DNA of 64,000 nucleotides from Lachnospiraceae bacterium AB2028 (GTDB lineage: Bacteria > Bacillota > Clostridia > Lachnospirales > Lachnospiraceae), in the NCBI GenBank assembly GCA_000621425.1, contig KK211275.1:536523-600522 (forward strand), given 5' to 3'. Shown here in pieces: positions 42,637 to 51,927 of this stretch. A model generated the notes under the pieces. The model made no database searches. It was not told where the DNA came from and was given only the letters and a program-made list of their open reading frames with translations. Each line of letters starts with the position of its first letter. Positions within the stretch are counted from its first letter, which is position 1. The position numbers and the translations under genes are program-made.

Positions 42637-43643
42637 TACTTATTTTCCTCAACGGAAACAGCTAACGATGCATATCTCTTCTCATGCATGATCTTCTTGA
42701 GCCCGCTTACCACTGTAGCCACAGGCTCGTCAGATACATTCACAATAAGTCCCGTTGCATCTGCTATCATGTCCGGAAGATGAGCTAACTGGGAACCGCC
42801 GCCGGTAAGATATATTCCGTTATGGTAAATATCTGCGCCAAGCTCAGGCGGGGTACGCTCAAGAATCTGTTTGATATTATCGATTATCTGATCGATATTC
42901 TCCTTCATGCTTTCGAATATAAGCTCCGTATCAATCTGTTTTTCCACAGGAAGTCCCATGACTATGTCACGGCCATAGACAATAGCATTCTGGCCTGTAG
43001 CCTGTACATCCCTCATTGCAATCTTAAGCTTTTCTGCTGTCTTATTGCCTATCATCAGGCTGTATTCTTTCCTTACTGCAGCCTTTATTGACTCATCAAA
43101 TTTCTGTCCGCCTACCTTTATCAGTCTTGAAGCTACGATGCCACCAAGAGATAAAAGTGAGATTTCTGTAGTATGATATCCAATATCAACCATGAACACA
43201 CCCTGGCTGGTTTTTACATCTATATCCATACCGATACCGTCTGCAACAGCTTTTTCAACGATATAAACCTTCTTGGCACGCACATTACTGTCCAGTACCA
43301 GGTCATAGAAAGCCCTTCTTTCCACTTCCGTGATATTGTTTGGAACGGTAATGTAATAATCTGCAGGCTTTATGGAGCCCTTGCACAGGTCATTTATGAA
43401 AAAGTGAACCAGGGTATTCATATTCCTGATATCCGCAATTACACCGTCCACTACAGGGAAAGAAACCGTGATATTATCCGGTGCTTTTTCATACATATCA
43501 AATGCTGAATCACCATAAGCCAAAAGGGTATCTCGCCCTTCAATGGCGATCATGTTCTTTTCCATCATGAACTTGTCATCATTTCCATTATATATTCTTA
43601 TATTGCTGGATCCCAGATCGATCCCGTATGCACTGATTCCCAT
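42636..43643 (-). CDS. mreB: Rod shape-determining protein MreB
   Basis: 335-residue bacterial actin. Phosphate 1 loop GIDLGSSNIRIY, PVVDGVIAD, the ATPase core VFMVDIGYHTTEISLLSLGGIV and the adenosine motif GIYLTGGGSQL are visible. It organises lateral wall synthesis. As first gene of the mre operon it precedes mreC, mreD, PBP2, rodA and mgsA with tiny gaps or overlaps. Sequence is somewhat divergent from classical MreB (for example, GNDDKFMMEKNMIAIEG), so Mbl/MreBH-type assignment cannot be excluded. AAGAGG lies before the ATG. Confidence 0.93.
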   Translation of the reverse strand: MGISAYGIDLGSSNIRIYNGNDDKFMMEKNMIAIEGRDTLLAYGDSAFDMYEKAPDNITVSFPVVDGVIADIRNMNTLVHFFINDLCKGSIKPADYYITVPNNITEVERRAFYDLVLDSNVRAKKVYIVEKAVADGIGMDIDVKTSQGVFMVDIGYHTTEISLLSLGGIVASRLIKVGGQKFDESIKAAVRKEYSLMIGNKTAEKLKIAMRDVQATGQNAIVYGRDIVMGLPVEKQIDTELIFESMKENIDQIIDNIKQILERTPPELGADIYHNGIYLTGGGSQLAHLPDMIADATGLIVNVSDEPVATVVSGLKKIMHEKRYASLAVSVEENK

Positions 43644-43749
43644 TTATATTTACCTCTTAAAATTTATTTAAAATATGATCGATTATCGTATATTTTTTGC
43701 AACAAAAATAAAAAAGCGAAAAACAAAAAACGCTCTTGAATAACACATT

Positions 43750-44685
43750 TTAACATAAATTGAGATTTTTGTATATGAAATCCGGTATTTCTTCCGAAGG
43801 ATGATCAAAATCAGAGCGGTTCACCTTAATGAACTCATCCTTATTGCGAAACCAGGTCATCTGACGCTTGGCAAAATGTCTGCTGTTTAACTTGATATTA
43901 TATACCGCTTCATCAAGAGTACAATTACCGTCAAGGTAATCAAGAATCTCTCGGTAGCCAATTCCCTGCATGGATGTGGCATTTGAGGGAATATTCCGGT
44001 CTTTCAGTCCCTTTACCTCGTCTAAAAGCCCCTTTTCCATCATGATATCCACTCTTTTGTCTATCCGCTCATAAAGCAAAGCCCTGTCATCTGTCAGAAA
44101 AAAGCAGTCTGCATCGTATACTGCCTCTTTTTCCTTCATTTTTGCATTATGCTCCGAGATAGGATATCCGTTAAGTTTATTGAATTCCAGCGCTCTTATG
44201 ACACGCTTGACATTATTCTCATGGATTATGGCAGCAGATGCAGGATCCACCGATCTAAGTTCTTCATAAAGCTCACGCTTACCTTCAGCCGTCTTAGCTT
44301 TTTCTTCAAGCTCTCCGCGAAGTTCCGAAGGCTCTTCTTCTTCAAATTCAGTCCCATGCAATACAGCCTGTATATAAAAACCTGTTCCCCCGGTCATTAT
44401 TGGTATGGCGCCCCTGGATGTAATATCTCTTATAGCCGCGTCAGCCAGCTTTTTAAAGAGAAGAACATTGAAATCCTGTTCAGGCTCAAGAATATCTATA
44501 AGATGATGGGGAACCCCATCCATCTCTTCTGTAGTAACCTTTGCGGTACCAATATCCATGCCCCTGTATACCTGCATTGAATCTGCAGATATCACTTCAC
44601 CTTTTATCATTTTTGCCAGCTTAACGGCACAATCAGATTTACCTACAGCCGTCGGCCCGCTGATTATGACTATTTTTTCTTTCAT
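43750..44685 (-). CDS. miaA: tRNA dimethylallyltransferase
   Basis: 311 residues from ATG 44685 (MKEKIVIISGPTAVGKS), the standard MiaA beginning. It transfers a dimethylallyl group to A37 of tRNAs reading UNN codons. P-loop GPTAVGKS, SADSMQVYRGMDIGTAK, PHHLIDILEP, TGGTGFYIQAVLHG and the late SRHFAKRQMTWFR are conserved. A longer in-frame start at 44748 would add 21 residues without family match. MiaB, which methylthiolates the same base, is encoded 7 kb upstream in the same direction. Confidence 0.95.
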   Translation of the reverse strand: MKEKIVIISGPTAVGKSDCAVKLAKMIKGEVISADSMQVYRGMDIGTAKVTTEEMDGVPHHLIDILEPEQDFNVLLFKKLADAAIRDITSRGAIPIMTGGTGFYIQAVLHGTEFEEEEPSELRGELEEKAKTAEGKRELYEELRSVDPASAAIIHENNVKRVIRALEFNKLNGYPISEHNAKMKEKEAVYDADCFFLTDDRALLYERIDKRVDIMMEKGLLDEVKGLKDRNIPSNATSMQGIGYREILDYLDGNCTLDEAVYNIKLNSRHFAKRQMTWFRNKDEFIKVNRSDFDHPSEEIPDFIYKNLNLC

Positions 44686-44754
44686 GCCAAAATCACCATA
44701 TCTCCTGCACCGACAATTCCCCTGATGACGTGGGAAAAATCTGCCCATTAATTA

Positions 44755-46806
44755 TCAACTTACTATACGCTTAAATTTCTTCTCAAGTTCCGTCCTGCTT
44801 ATTGAAAATACAGTAGGCCTTCCATGGGGACAGTGATAAGGATTTTCAAGGGTAAGCAGCTCATCCAGTATCTTGTCCATCTCCTCTCGGCTTATCACAT
44901 CGCCACCCTTTACAGCTGACTTGCAGGCAACGGATGCCATTATTTTATTAATTATATCAGGAGTCTCACGGACGCCGCGAAGGCAAAGGTCATTCAGTAT
45001 GTCCATAAAGAAAGTCTTTGCATCTTTTCTGTATAACTCCAACGGCACAGTATTTAGTGAGTAATCCATGCCGCCGAAATTGTTCACTTCAAAGCCCAGC
45101 TCATCAAAGTATCCCTTAAACTTTTCCAGTACTTCCTTTTCTTCTCCTGAAAGATTTACAATGATAGGTGGATTCAGTTGCTGTTTGTAGATCTCACGCT
45201 CTTTGTATTTCTTTATGAGCCGTTCATAATTTACTTTTTCATGCGCCGCATGCTGGTCGGCAAAGTAAAGCTTGCCATCATAAGTAAACATCCAGTAGGT
45301 ATTGAATGCAGGTCCTATAAGTTCATAACGCTTTCTTGCATTAGCGGATATTACGCGGTCCTTAGGAAGTATCTCCAGCTGGACTGCATTACGGTAGACA
45401 GGATTTCTGTCCTCTTTATTTTCATTTCCGGTAACCTCCGCGGAAGTATCATCAGCTTTTTCATCATGTTCCGTCGCATTCCTTTCTTTGCTGAAATCCT
45501 TCAACACCACATCTTCATCATCAGAAAAGTCTACGGTAAAAATATCTCGGTTGGCTTTTGTTAGCTCAGGTGATAATTCCTTATCATCTTCTTCCTGTTG
45601 CTCAGATAAATCAGCTGTATTGGTCTGTTCAGTCTTTTGTCGCTGATCATCAGCTGTCGTATTGTCGTAAATAGCATCTGTATTGTTTTCAGTATCTGCA
45701 ACAGTATCATTTTCTTTAAACGCGTTTCTTCTGCCTGTCTCATAAGGTTCAGGTGCTTCTACTACTTCAGGTCTGTAAAGCTTTCTTTCACAATCCAGGT
45801 CAGTTTCCGGGATCATCTCATGGGAATGCAATGCAGCAGCCACAGCCCTGGCGATATGCTCGTACATACCTTCCCTGTCTTTGAACCGTACATCCATCTT
45901 TCCGGGATGCACATTTACATCCACATCCCCTGCGGGCATATCTATATGCAAGACGCAGAACGGAAACTTGTGCTGCATGGTATAGCCCTTGTAACCGTCT
46001 TCAAGTCCTCTGGCTACAATGTCATTTTTTATATATCTTTTATTCAGGAAATAGTTCTCAAAATTTCTGTTAGGTCTGTTGACTGCAGGAGTCCCCAGGT
46101 AGCCATCAATAACGATGCCGTCGCACTCATAATCTATGGCAATGGTCTCCTTAGCCATATCCCTACCGTATATTCGATATATAACATTCTGAAGGTCGCC
46201 GGATCCTGAAGTATAAAATACATTCCTTCCGTTTGACACCAGCTTAAATGAAATGTCCGGCCTGGAAAGCGCCAGATGCTCCATAAGCTCTGTTATAACA
46301 TTTCCTTCAGTTGTGGCTGACTTTAAGAATTTCCTTCTTACGGGAATATTGTAGAAAAGATGCGCTGCGATTATCGTAGTTCCGCCCGGAGCACCGACTT
46401 CAGTAACTTGACCTGCAACTCCGCCATCAACTTCCAACCTGTATCCCATGAGGGAATCCTTCGGCTTGGTTATCATAGTTACCTTGCTGACTGATGCAAT
46501 ACTGGCAAGAGCCTCGCCTCTGAATCCCATGGATGATACATTTTTCAGATCCTCAATGTTTCTTATCTTGCTTGTGGCATGCCTGAGAAACGCAATCTCC
46601 ATATCTTCTTTTGCAATTCCGCAGCCATTATCCGTGACCCTGATAAACTCTATACCGCCGTTTTTTATTTCCACGGTAACGGCATCAGCCCCTGCGTCTA
46701 TTGCATTCTCTGTAAGCTCCTTTACAACGCTTGCAGGACGTTCAACCACTTCGCCGGCAGCAATCTGGTCTATGGTATTGTTATCAAGTACCTGTATCTT
46801 TCCCAT
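44755..46806 (-). CDS. mutL: DNA mismatch repair protein MutL with endonuclease motif
   Basis: 683 residues. The GHKL ATPase domain has ELTENAIDAGAD, VTDNGCGI and SSMGFRGEALASI. After an acidic linker (about 340-480) comes the C-terminal domain with DQHAAHEKVNYE (D517-E528), an exact fit to the DQHAx2Ex4E metal-dependent nicking motif, plus ACKSAVK and CPHGRP motifs that complete the site. Such MutL proteins nick DNA themselves, consistent with no MutH. It lies between an FMN-barrel gene and miaA, downstream of mutS on the same strand. Confidence 0.96.
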   Translation of the reverse strand: MGKIQVLDNNTIDQIAAGEVVERPASVVKELTENAIDAGADAVTVEIKNGGIEFIRVTDNGCGIAKEDMEIAFLRHATSKIRNIEDLKNVSSMGFRGEALASIASVSKVTMITKPKDSLMGYRLEVDGGVAGQVTEVGAPGGTTIIAAHLFYNIPVRRKFLKSATTEGNVITELMEHLALSRPDISFKLVSNGRNVFYTSGSGDLQNVIYRIYGRDMAKETIAIDYECDGIVIDGYLGTPAVNRPNRNFENYFLNKRYIKNDIVARGLEDGYKGYTMQHKFPFCVLHIDMPAGDVDVNVHPGKMDVRFKDREGMYEHIARAVAAALHSHEMIPETDLDCERKLYRPEVVEAPEPYETGRRNAFKENDTVADTENNTDAIYDNTTADDQRQKTEQTNTADLSEQQEEDDKELSPELTKANRDIFTVDFSDDEDVVLKDFSKERNATEHDEKADDTSAEVTGNENKEDRNPVYRNAVQLEILPKDRVISANARKRYELIGPAFNTYWMFTYDGKLYFADQHAAHEKVNYERLIKKYKEREIYKQQLNPPIIVNLSGEEKEVLEKFKGYFDELGFEVNNFGGMDYSLNTVPLELYRKDAKTFFMDILNDLCLRGVRETPDIINKIMASVACKSAVKGGDVISREEMDKILDELLTLENPYHCPHGRPTVFSISRTELEKKFKRIVS

Positions 46807-46815
46807 TGTGTTTAT

Positions 46816-47271
46816 TCAGATTCCTTTATATTCTCTAAAACAGTATTCTCTCTTCAAAAAATCAAAAGTCTCAATAAAGGGCTTGCCGTCCGCATAAACC
46901 CATCTTTCGATAAATACCGGATCTACAGAAAACAGCCTTTCATTTTCCAGGGATGTATATGCATCATATGATCCTTTAAAGCAATCCATGAATGCATTGC
47001 GGAATTCTGCATTATTCTTTGGATGTCCCAGTTCTTCACAGACACCTTCTATCTGTATATTGTCTATGCACAATGCAACATTCCTGTTATTTTTTAACTG
47101 GCTGTATTTTCTTAATTCCCTGTCTGTCTGGAAAAAGAACTTACCGTCAATCTGTACAACACTCATCATCCTTGATGATACAACACCGTCCGCAGATGTT
47201 GACAGGACCATGGTTTTTCCTTTTCCAAAATCTGAAAAGAATGACTGGAGTTTTTCCTGGAAATCGTTCAT
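46816..47271 (-). CDS. Pyridoxamine 5'-phosphate oxidase family FMN-barrel protein
   Basis: 151 residues with the split-barrel flavin-binding pattern: TMVLSTSADGVVSSRMMSVVQIDGKFFFQTDRELRKYSQLKNNRNVALCI is spread over the first 70 residues (strand-turn-strand, then KYxQLxxNxxVA, typical of the PNPOx-like superfamily). The C-terminal half (YDAYTSLENERLFSVDPVFIERWVYADGKPF) is also family-like. It probably binds FMN or F420-like cofactor; the substrate is not predictable. It lies between a PLP lyase-like gene and mutL. Confidence 0.8.
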   Translation of the reverse strand: MNDFQEKLQSFFSDFGKGKTMVLSTSADGVVSSRMMSVVQIDGKFFFQTDRELRKYSQLKNNRNVALCIDNIQIEGVCEELGHPKNNAEFRNAFMDCFKGSYDAYTSLENERLFSVDPVFIERWVYADGKPFIETFDFLKREYCFREYKGI

Positions 47272-47343
47272 TTAATATTATCCCTCCGCTTTAAGCTTTG
47301 AAAGACAGCCAAAGAACAGCATAATGCTTTGCAGCATAAATCT

Positions 47344-48675
47344 TCAGCTCAAAGAAACAAGGCCGCGTTCCCTAAGGTACTGCACTGTCTTTAACATTCC
47401 GAATGCTCCATGGGGAAAAGTAAGCCCCCCCTGAAAATATACGGTATAGGGCTCACGAAGCGGGCCGTCAGCCGAGAGTTCTATGCTTGATCCTGATACA
47501 AAAGCACCGGCCGCCATAATGACAGGCTCCTTGTATCCCGGCATATCCCAGGGTTCAGGCTTAACAAAGGAATCAACCGGTGATGCAGCCTGCACGCCTT
47601 CGCAGAAAGCACAGAGTTTTTCCGGTGACTTAAGTTCAATAGCCTGTATTATGTCGAAACGGTCTTCTTTACTGTCAGGCCTTACCACAAAGCTTTCTTC
47701 TTTTCCGTCAGTTCCGGTGAATTTAAGCTTTTCATACATAGCCGCTGCAAAAACTGATGTCTTAAGGGCTGAAGCCGTAACCGTCGGTGCAAGGAAAAGT
47801 CCCTGATAAAATGACGGAAGTGTTGTAAGAGAAGCTCCAACTTCTTTTCCAAGTCCGGGTGAAGTCAGCCTGTATGCAGCATTTTCAATATATTCTTTTT
47901 TTCCTACAAGATATCCGCCGCAGGGACATAAACCGCCGCCCGGATTCTTTATAAGGGAACCGACACACAGATCAGCGCCGTAATCAGTAGGCTCATCCTC
48001 GCATACGAATTCACCGTAGCAGTTATCCACCATTATGACCAGGTCATTTTTTACTTCACGCAGAAATACTATGAGTTCCCCGATCTTTTTAGGAGATAAT
48101 GTAGGCCTGGAAGAATATCCCCTGGACCTCTGTATGGTCACCATATGTGTCTTTTCATTTACGGCATTTTTTATTCCGTCAAAATCAAAGGAACCGTCTT
48201 CAAGAAGATCAACCTGACGGTATGAAACGCCATACTCACGCAAAGAACCGCTGCGGTGTGCCCCGTCTCCCTCTTCATCGATTCCGATAACTGATGTCAG
48301 TGTATCATACGGCCGTCCTACAGGGCTTAAAAGCTCATCCCCGGGTCTTAAGTTGCTCATTAAGGCAAGAGCCAGGGCATGGGTTCCACAGGTTATCTGA
48401 GGGCGTACCAGTGCATCCTCCGTATGGAATATGTCTGCATACACTTTTTCCAGGGTCTCGCGGCCGATGTCATTGTAGCCGTAGCCGGTTGTTCCCAACA
48501 GGCAGGCTTCGCTTACATTGTTCTTCTGAAGAGCATTCAAAACCTTCAGCTGATTCAGTTCAGCCATATCATCGATTTCCTTGAATCTTTCCTTAAGGCT
48601 TTCCCTTATTTTCTCGCCAAAGCTGAAAGTCTCTTCGTCTATGCCTAACTCTTTATGTATTTCACTGTAGTTCAT
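47344..48675 (-). CDS. Methionine gamma-lyase family protein (aluminium resistance-like PLP enzyme)
   Basis: 443-residue fold-type I PLP protein of the group annotated as methionine gamma-lyase family or aluminium resistance protein. Conserved are TTGYGYNDIGRETLE, RPQITCGTHALALAL, VTIQRSRGYSSRPTLS, VMVDNCYGEFVCEDEPTDYGADL and the PLP-lysine region GSLIKNPGGGLCPCGGYLVG. The reaction in vivo is not established for this family. It commonly neighbours miaA/mutL genes in Clostridia. Length is complete. Confidence 0.88.
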   Translation of the reverse strand: MNYSEIHKELGIDEETFSFGEKIRESLKERFKEIDDMAELNQLKVLNALQKNNVSEACLLGTTGYGYNDIGRETLEKVYADIFHTEDALVRPQITCGTHALALALMSNLRPGDELLSPVGRPYDTLTSVIGIDEEGDGAHRSGSLREYGVSYRQVDLLEDGSFDFDGIKNAVNEKTHMVTIQRSRGYSSRPTLSPKKIGELIVFLREVKNDLVIMVDNCYGEFVCEDEPTDYGADLCVGSLIKNPGGGLCPCGGYLVGKKEYIENAAYRLTSPGLGKEVGASLTTLPSFYQGLFLAPTVTASALKTSVFAAAMYEKLKFTGTDGKEESFVVRPDSKEDRFDIIQAIELKSPEKLCAFCEGVQAASPVDSFVKPEPWDMPGYKEPVIMAAGAFVSGSSIELSADGPLREPYTVYFQGGLTFPHGAFGMLKTVQYLRERGLVSLS

Positions 48676-48702
48676 ACTTTTTTCCTTTTCAGACTATAAT
48701 TT

Positions 48703-49194
48703 CTAAAAAATTTCATCTTTCCGGCACTGGTTTGCTGACAAAAGATTCAGTACCGCAAAGAATCCGGTAAACAGATATGTTCCGACAAGCACAAGAAACC
48801 ATATTGTAATTCTCTGGTTATCAACCTCATACGGCGGACAATTTACTATCAGCGGAAATCCCAGAGCAGCTATAACAATTGCGTTGATTATGCTTTCCGC
48901 TATGGATACCCCTGAAAATATCATATAAAAAACATATGAAACCTTTTTTACCGACTTTATATACAGAATGAGCTTGACTGCAATTTCAACAATAAGCAGC
49001 AATACAAGTATCGCGAATGAAACTATAATGATGAGGCTGCCGATCGATGATAGAATATACAGTTCTCCTGCCGATGTATTCATATCTGTGATCAGATTGA
49101 AGATACATATACAAAACTCTGCGATCCAGCCGATATCAACAAGCGTCAATACCGCCAAAAGTATTATGGACATAAATTTAACAAAGTATTTCAT
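48703..49194 (-). CDS. Hypothetical four-span membrane protein
   Basis: 163 residues with four predicted membrane segments (about 7-32, 47-72, 82-110 and 133-156) and short charged loops. No motif is recognised. It starts 6 bases after the mutS stop, so it is translated from the mutS transcript, but nothing links it to repair. The ending NQCRKDEIF is charged. Confidence 0.7.
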   Translation of the reverse strand: MKYFVKFMSIILLAVLTLVDIGWIAEFCICIFNLITDMNTSAGELYILSSIGSLIIIVSFAILVLLLIVEIAVKLILYIKSVKKVSYVFYMIFSGVSIAESIINAIVIAALGFPLIVNCPPYEVDNQRITIWFLVLVGTYLFTGFFAVLNLLSANQCRKDEIF

Positions 49195-49200
49195 AATTTA

Positions 49201-51870
49201 TCAGTATCTGTTTTTAAGTTTTCCCTGCAGCCTGTATAAAGTATTCAGCGCATCAAGAGGCGTAAGTTCCGAAATGTTAAGCCCTTTTATCTCTTCCAGC
49301 ACATCCTCGTCTGATACAGTATCCATAAAGCTCAGCTGTCCCTTGTCAACATCATCCAGCGCCTTCATGGTATTCTTTTTTGAAAGGTCAGCCGGCGCGA
49401 TTGCGGACAGGCTTTCCGTAATGTCATTATTCAGAAGCTGGGCCACAATATCCGTTGCCCGGTTTATCACAGATTCAGGCAGGCCCGCAAGCTTAGCTAC
49501 CTGTATGCCGTAACTCTTGTCTGCTCCGCCTTTTATTATCTTTCTTAAAAATACAATATCATCTCCCTGTTCCCTGACTGCTATGCAGTAATTGCTTACA
49601 TTATCCATCTTTCCTTCAAGCTCTGTAAGCTCGTGGTAATGGGTTGCAAACAGGGTCTTTGCGCCAATCAGTTTTTTGGAACTAATGAATTCTATTACTG
49701 CCCAGGCAATTGCCAGTCCGTCAAAGGTTGAGGTTCCCCTTCCGATCTCGTCCAATATCAGCAGTGAATCTGAAGTTGCATTCTTAAGAATATTGGCAAC
49801 CTCATTCATCTCTATCATGAAGGTGGACTGCCCGCTGGAAAGGTCGTCTGAAGCGCCTACTCTCGTAAATATCCTGTCTACTATGCAAAGATTAGCACTT
49901 GATGCCGGTACAAACGATCCTATCTGGAACATCAGCTCAATAAGTGCCACCTGTCTCATGTAGGTGGATTTACCTGCCATATTGGGACCGGTTATTATCT
50001 GTATGCACTGTTTCTTCTTGTCGAGATAGGTGTCATTTTCTATGAACTGCTCATTCTTTATCATGTTCTCAACAACAGGATGACGGCCGCCTTTTATGTC
50101 TATGATGCCCTTATGGTTTATTGCGGGCCGGACATAATGGTTAAGCTCTGCCACTAATGCCAATGAGCAGAAAACATCAAGCCTTGCAATAGCTTTGGCA
50201 GTCTTCTGTATGCGCTCGGTATTCTGTTCTATACGGTCACGCAGTGCACAGAAAATATCATATTCTAATACCTGGAGTTTTTCCTCCGCATTCAGTATGC
50301 TGTCCTCAAGTTCCTTTAATTTCGGTGTAACAAACCTCTCGGCATTAGCTAAAGTCTGTTTGCGGGTATAGTCTTCCGGGACAAGGTCCTTATAGGAATT
50401 AGTCACTTCAAGATAGTAACCGAACACCTTGTTATATTTGATTCGCAAGTTCTTTATTCCTGTACGTTCTTTTTCCTCTGCCTCCAGCCCTGCTAACAAC
50501 TGTTTCGCATTTGAAGATATATAGCGCAGTTTATCGATGTCTTCATTAAAGCCGTCTTTTATTATCCCACCTTCACGTATGGTTATAGGCGGTTCTTCTA
50601 TTATGCAGCTCTCTATTGCTGCCGTAATATCATCCAGCGCATCAAGTCCTTCATTCAGCTCTTTTAAGGCATCCGATGATGACGCAGATAAAAGTTTCTT
50701 GATAGCAGGCAGGACAGATAATGACCCCTTCAATGCAAGCATATCCCTTGGATTTGCCGAATGGTAGCAGACTCTTGCCATTAGACGCTCTAAGTCATAA
50801 ACCGCATTAAGGTATTCCCTGAGTTCATCCCTGTCCATGCTGTTATTTAAAAGTTCTTCACAGCCGTCCTGACGCTTTATAATCTCTTCCTCATCCGTAA
50901 GGGGCTGCTCTATATCACACCTGAGCATTCTTGCTCCCATGGCAGTCCTGGTCTTATCCAGTACCCAGAAAAGAGTTCCTCTTTTCTGCTTTTCACGCAT
51001 GGTCTCGCACAGCTCCAGATTCCTGCGGCTTGCAGAATCCAGAAGCATATACTTTCCGCCGGAATAAGGCTCAATATGGGAAATATTTGATAATTCAGTC
51101 TTCTGCGTCTCATACAGGTACTGCAAAAGAGCGCCGGCAGCAACGATTCCTACAGGGAAATCGGTTATTCCAAGGGCTACAAGTGATGTAACGCCGAAAT
51201 GCTTTTTTAAGATCTTTTCACAGTCCGTTATATCAAAATACCAAGTGCCTATGGCCGAAACTGCTGTCTTTGATGTCTCTCTTAAGCTCTCAAGCCAGGG
51301 ATTTGATATAAGTGCTGCTTCATTGCATATGATTTCACTGGGGGTATGCCCTGCGATGTCATCCTTTAACTTAACTGAAGTATCCAGTTCCGTAAGGAAG
51401 AAATCACCGGTGGAAACATCCGCATACGCGATACCGATCTTATTCTGCATATCAACTATGCACATCAGATAATTATTACGGGATTCTTCAAGGTTTCTTT
51501 CGCTTATGTTAGTACCGGGGGTAACTACCCTGATAACCTCACGCTTTACCAGACCTTTGGCAAGCTTAGGATCCTCCACCTGTTCGCCAATGGCTACTTT
51601 ATATCCGTTTTCAATAAGCTTATCCAGATAAATGTCTACTGCGTGAAAAGGCACGCCGCACATAGGCGCGCGTTCATCAAGACCGCAGTTTTTCCCGGTA
51701 AGTGTCAGGTCAAGCACGCTTGATGCCGTGACAGCATCATCAAAGAACATCTCGTAGAAATCGCCAAGCCTGTAAAAAAGGATACAGTCCATGTACCCTT
51801 TCTTTGTATCAAGATACTGCTGCATCATAGGCGTAACGCTGTTATAGTCTACATCATTATATGTCAGCAT
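49201..51870 (-). CDS. mutS: DNA mismatch repair protein MutS
   Basis: 889-residue mismatch sensor. The N-terminal mismatch-binding motif FYRLGDFYEMF (F-x-E) is near residue 32; the ATPase has Walker A GPNMAGKSTYMRQ, Walker B LLILDEIGRGTST, and ATHYHELTELE. It ends with the short helix-turn-helix dimerisation region. It is followed by a membrane gene, a PLP enzyme and an FMN protein before mutL, so mutS and mutL are in the same run but not adjacent. Confidence 0.97.
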   Translation of the reverse strand: MLTYNDVDYNSVTPMMQQYLDTKKGYMDCILFYRLGDFYEMFFDDAVTASSVLDLTLTGKNCGLDERAPMCGVPFHAVDIYLDKLIENGYKVAIGEQVEDPKLAKGLVKREVIRVVTPGTNISERNLEESRNNYLMCIVDMQNKIGIAYADVSTGDFFLTELDTSVKLKDDIAGHTPSEIICNEAALISNPWLESLRETSKTAVSAIGTWYFDITDCEKILKKHFGVTSLVALGITDFPVGIVAAGALLQYLYETQKTELSNISHIEPYSGGKYMLLDSASRRNLELCETMREKQKRGTLFWVLDKTRTAMGARMLRCDIEQPLTDEEEIIKRQDGCEELLNNSMDRDELREYLNAVYDLERLMARVCYHSANPRDMLALKGSLSVLPAIKKLLSASSSDALKELNEGLDALDDITAAIESCIIEEPPITIREGGIIKDGFNEDIDKLRYISSNAKQLLAGLEAEEKERTGIKNLRIKYNKVFGYYLEVTNSYKDLVPEDYTRKQTLANAERFVTPKLKELEDSILNAEEKLQVLEYDIFCALRDRIEQNTERIQKTAKAIARLDVFCSLALVAELNHYVRPAINHKGIIDIKGGRHPVVENMIKNEQFIENDTYLDKKKQCIQIITGPNMAGKSTYMRQVALIELMFQIGSFVPASSANLCIVDRIFTRVGASDDLSSGQSTFMIEMNEVANILKNATSDSLLILDEIGRGTSTFDGLAIAWAVIEFISSKKLIGAKTLFATHYHELTELEGKMDNVSNYCIAVREQGDDIVFLRKIIKGGADKSYGIQVAKLAGLPESVINRATDIVAQLLNNDITESLSAIAPADLSKKNTMKALDDVDKGQLSFMDTVSDEDVLEEIKGLNISELTPLDALNTLYRLQGKLKNRY

Positions 51871-51927
51871 TTTTCCTCTTTCTTCCTCGTTTATTAGAAT
51901 CCGTAAAGAATTTCCTACGCAAATCTT

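Noticed and set aside
43715-43734. Possible terminator between miaA and mreB
   Set aside because: Only a 4-bp AGCG/CGCT stem with a 12-base loop, although T-rich sequence follows on the minus strand. Too weak to call.
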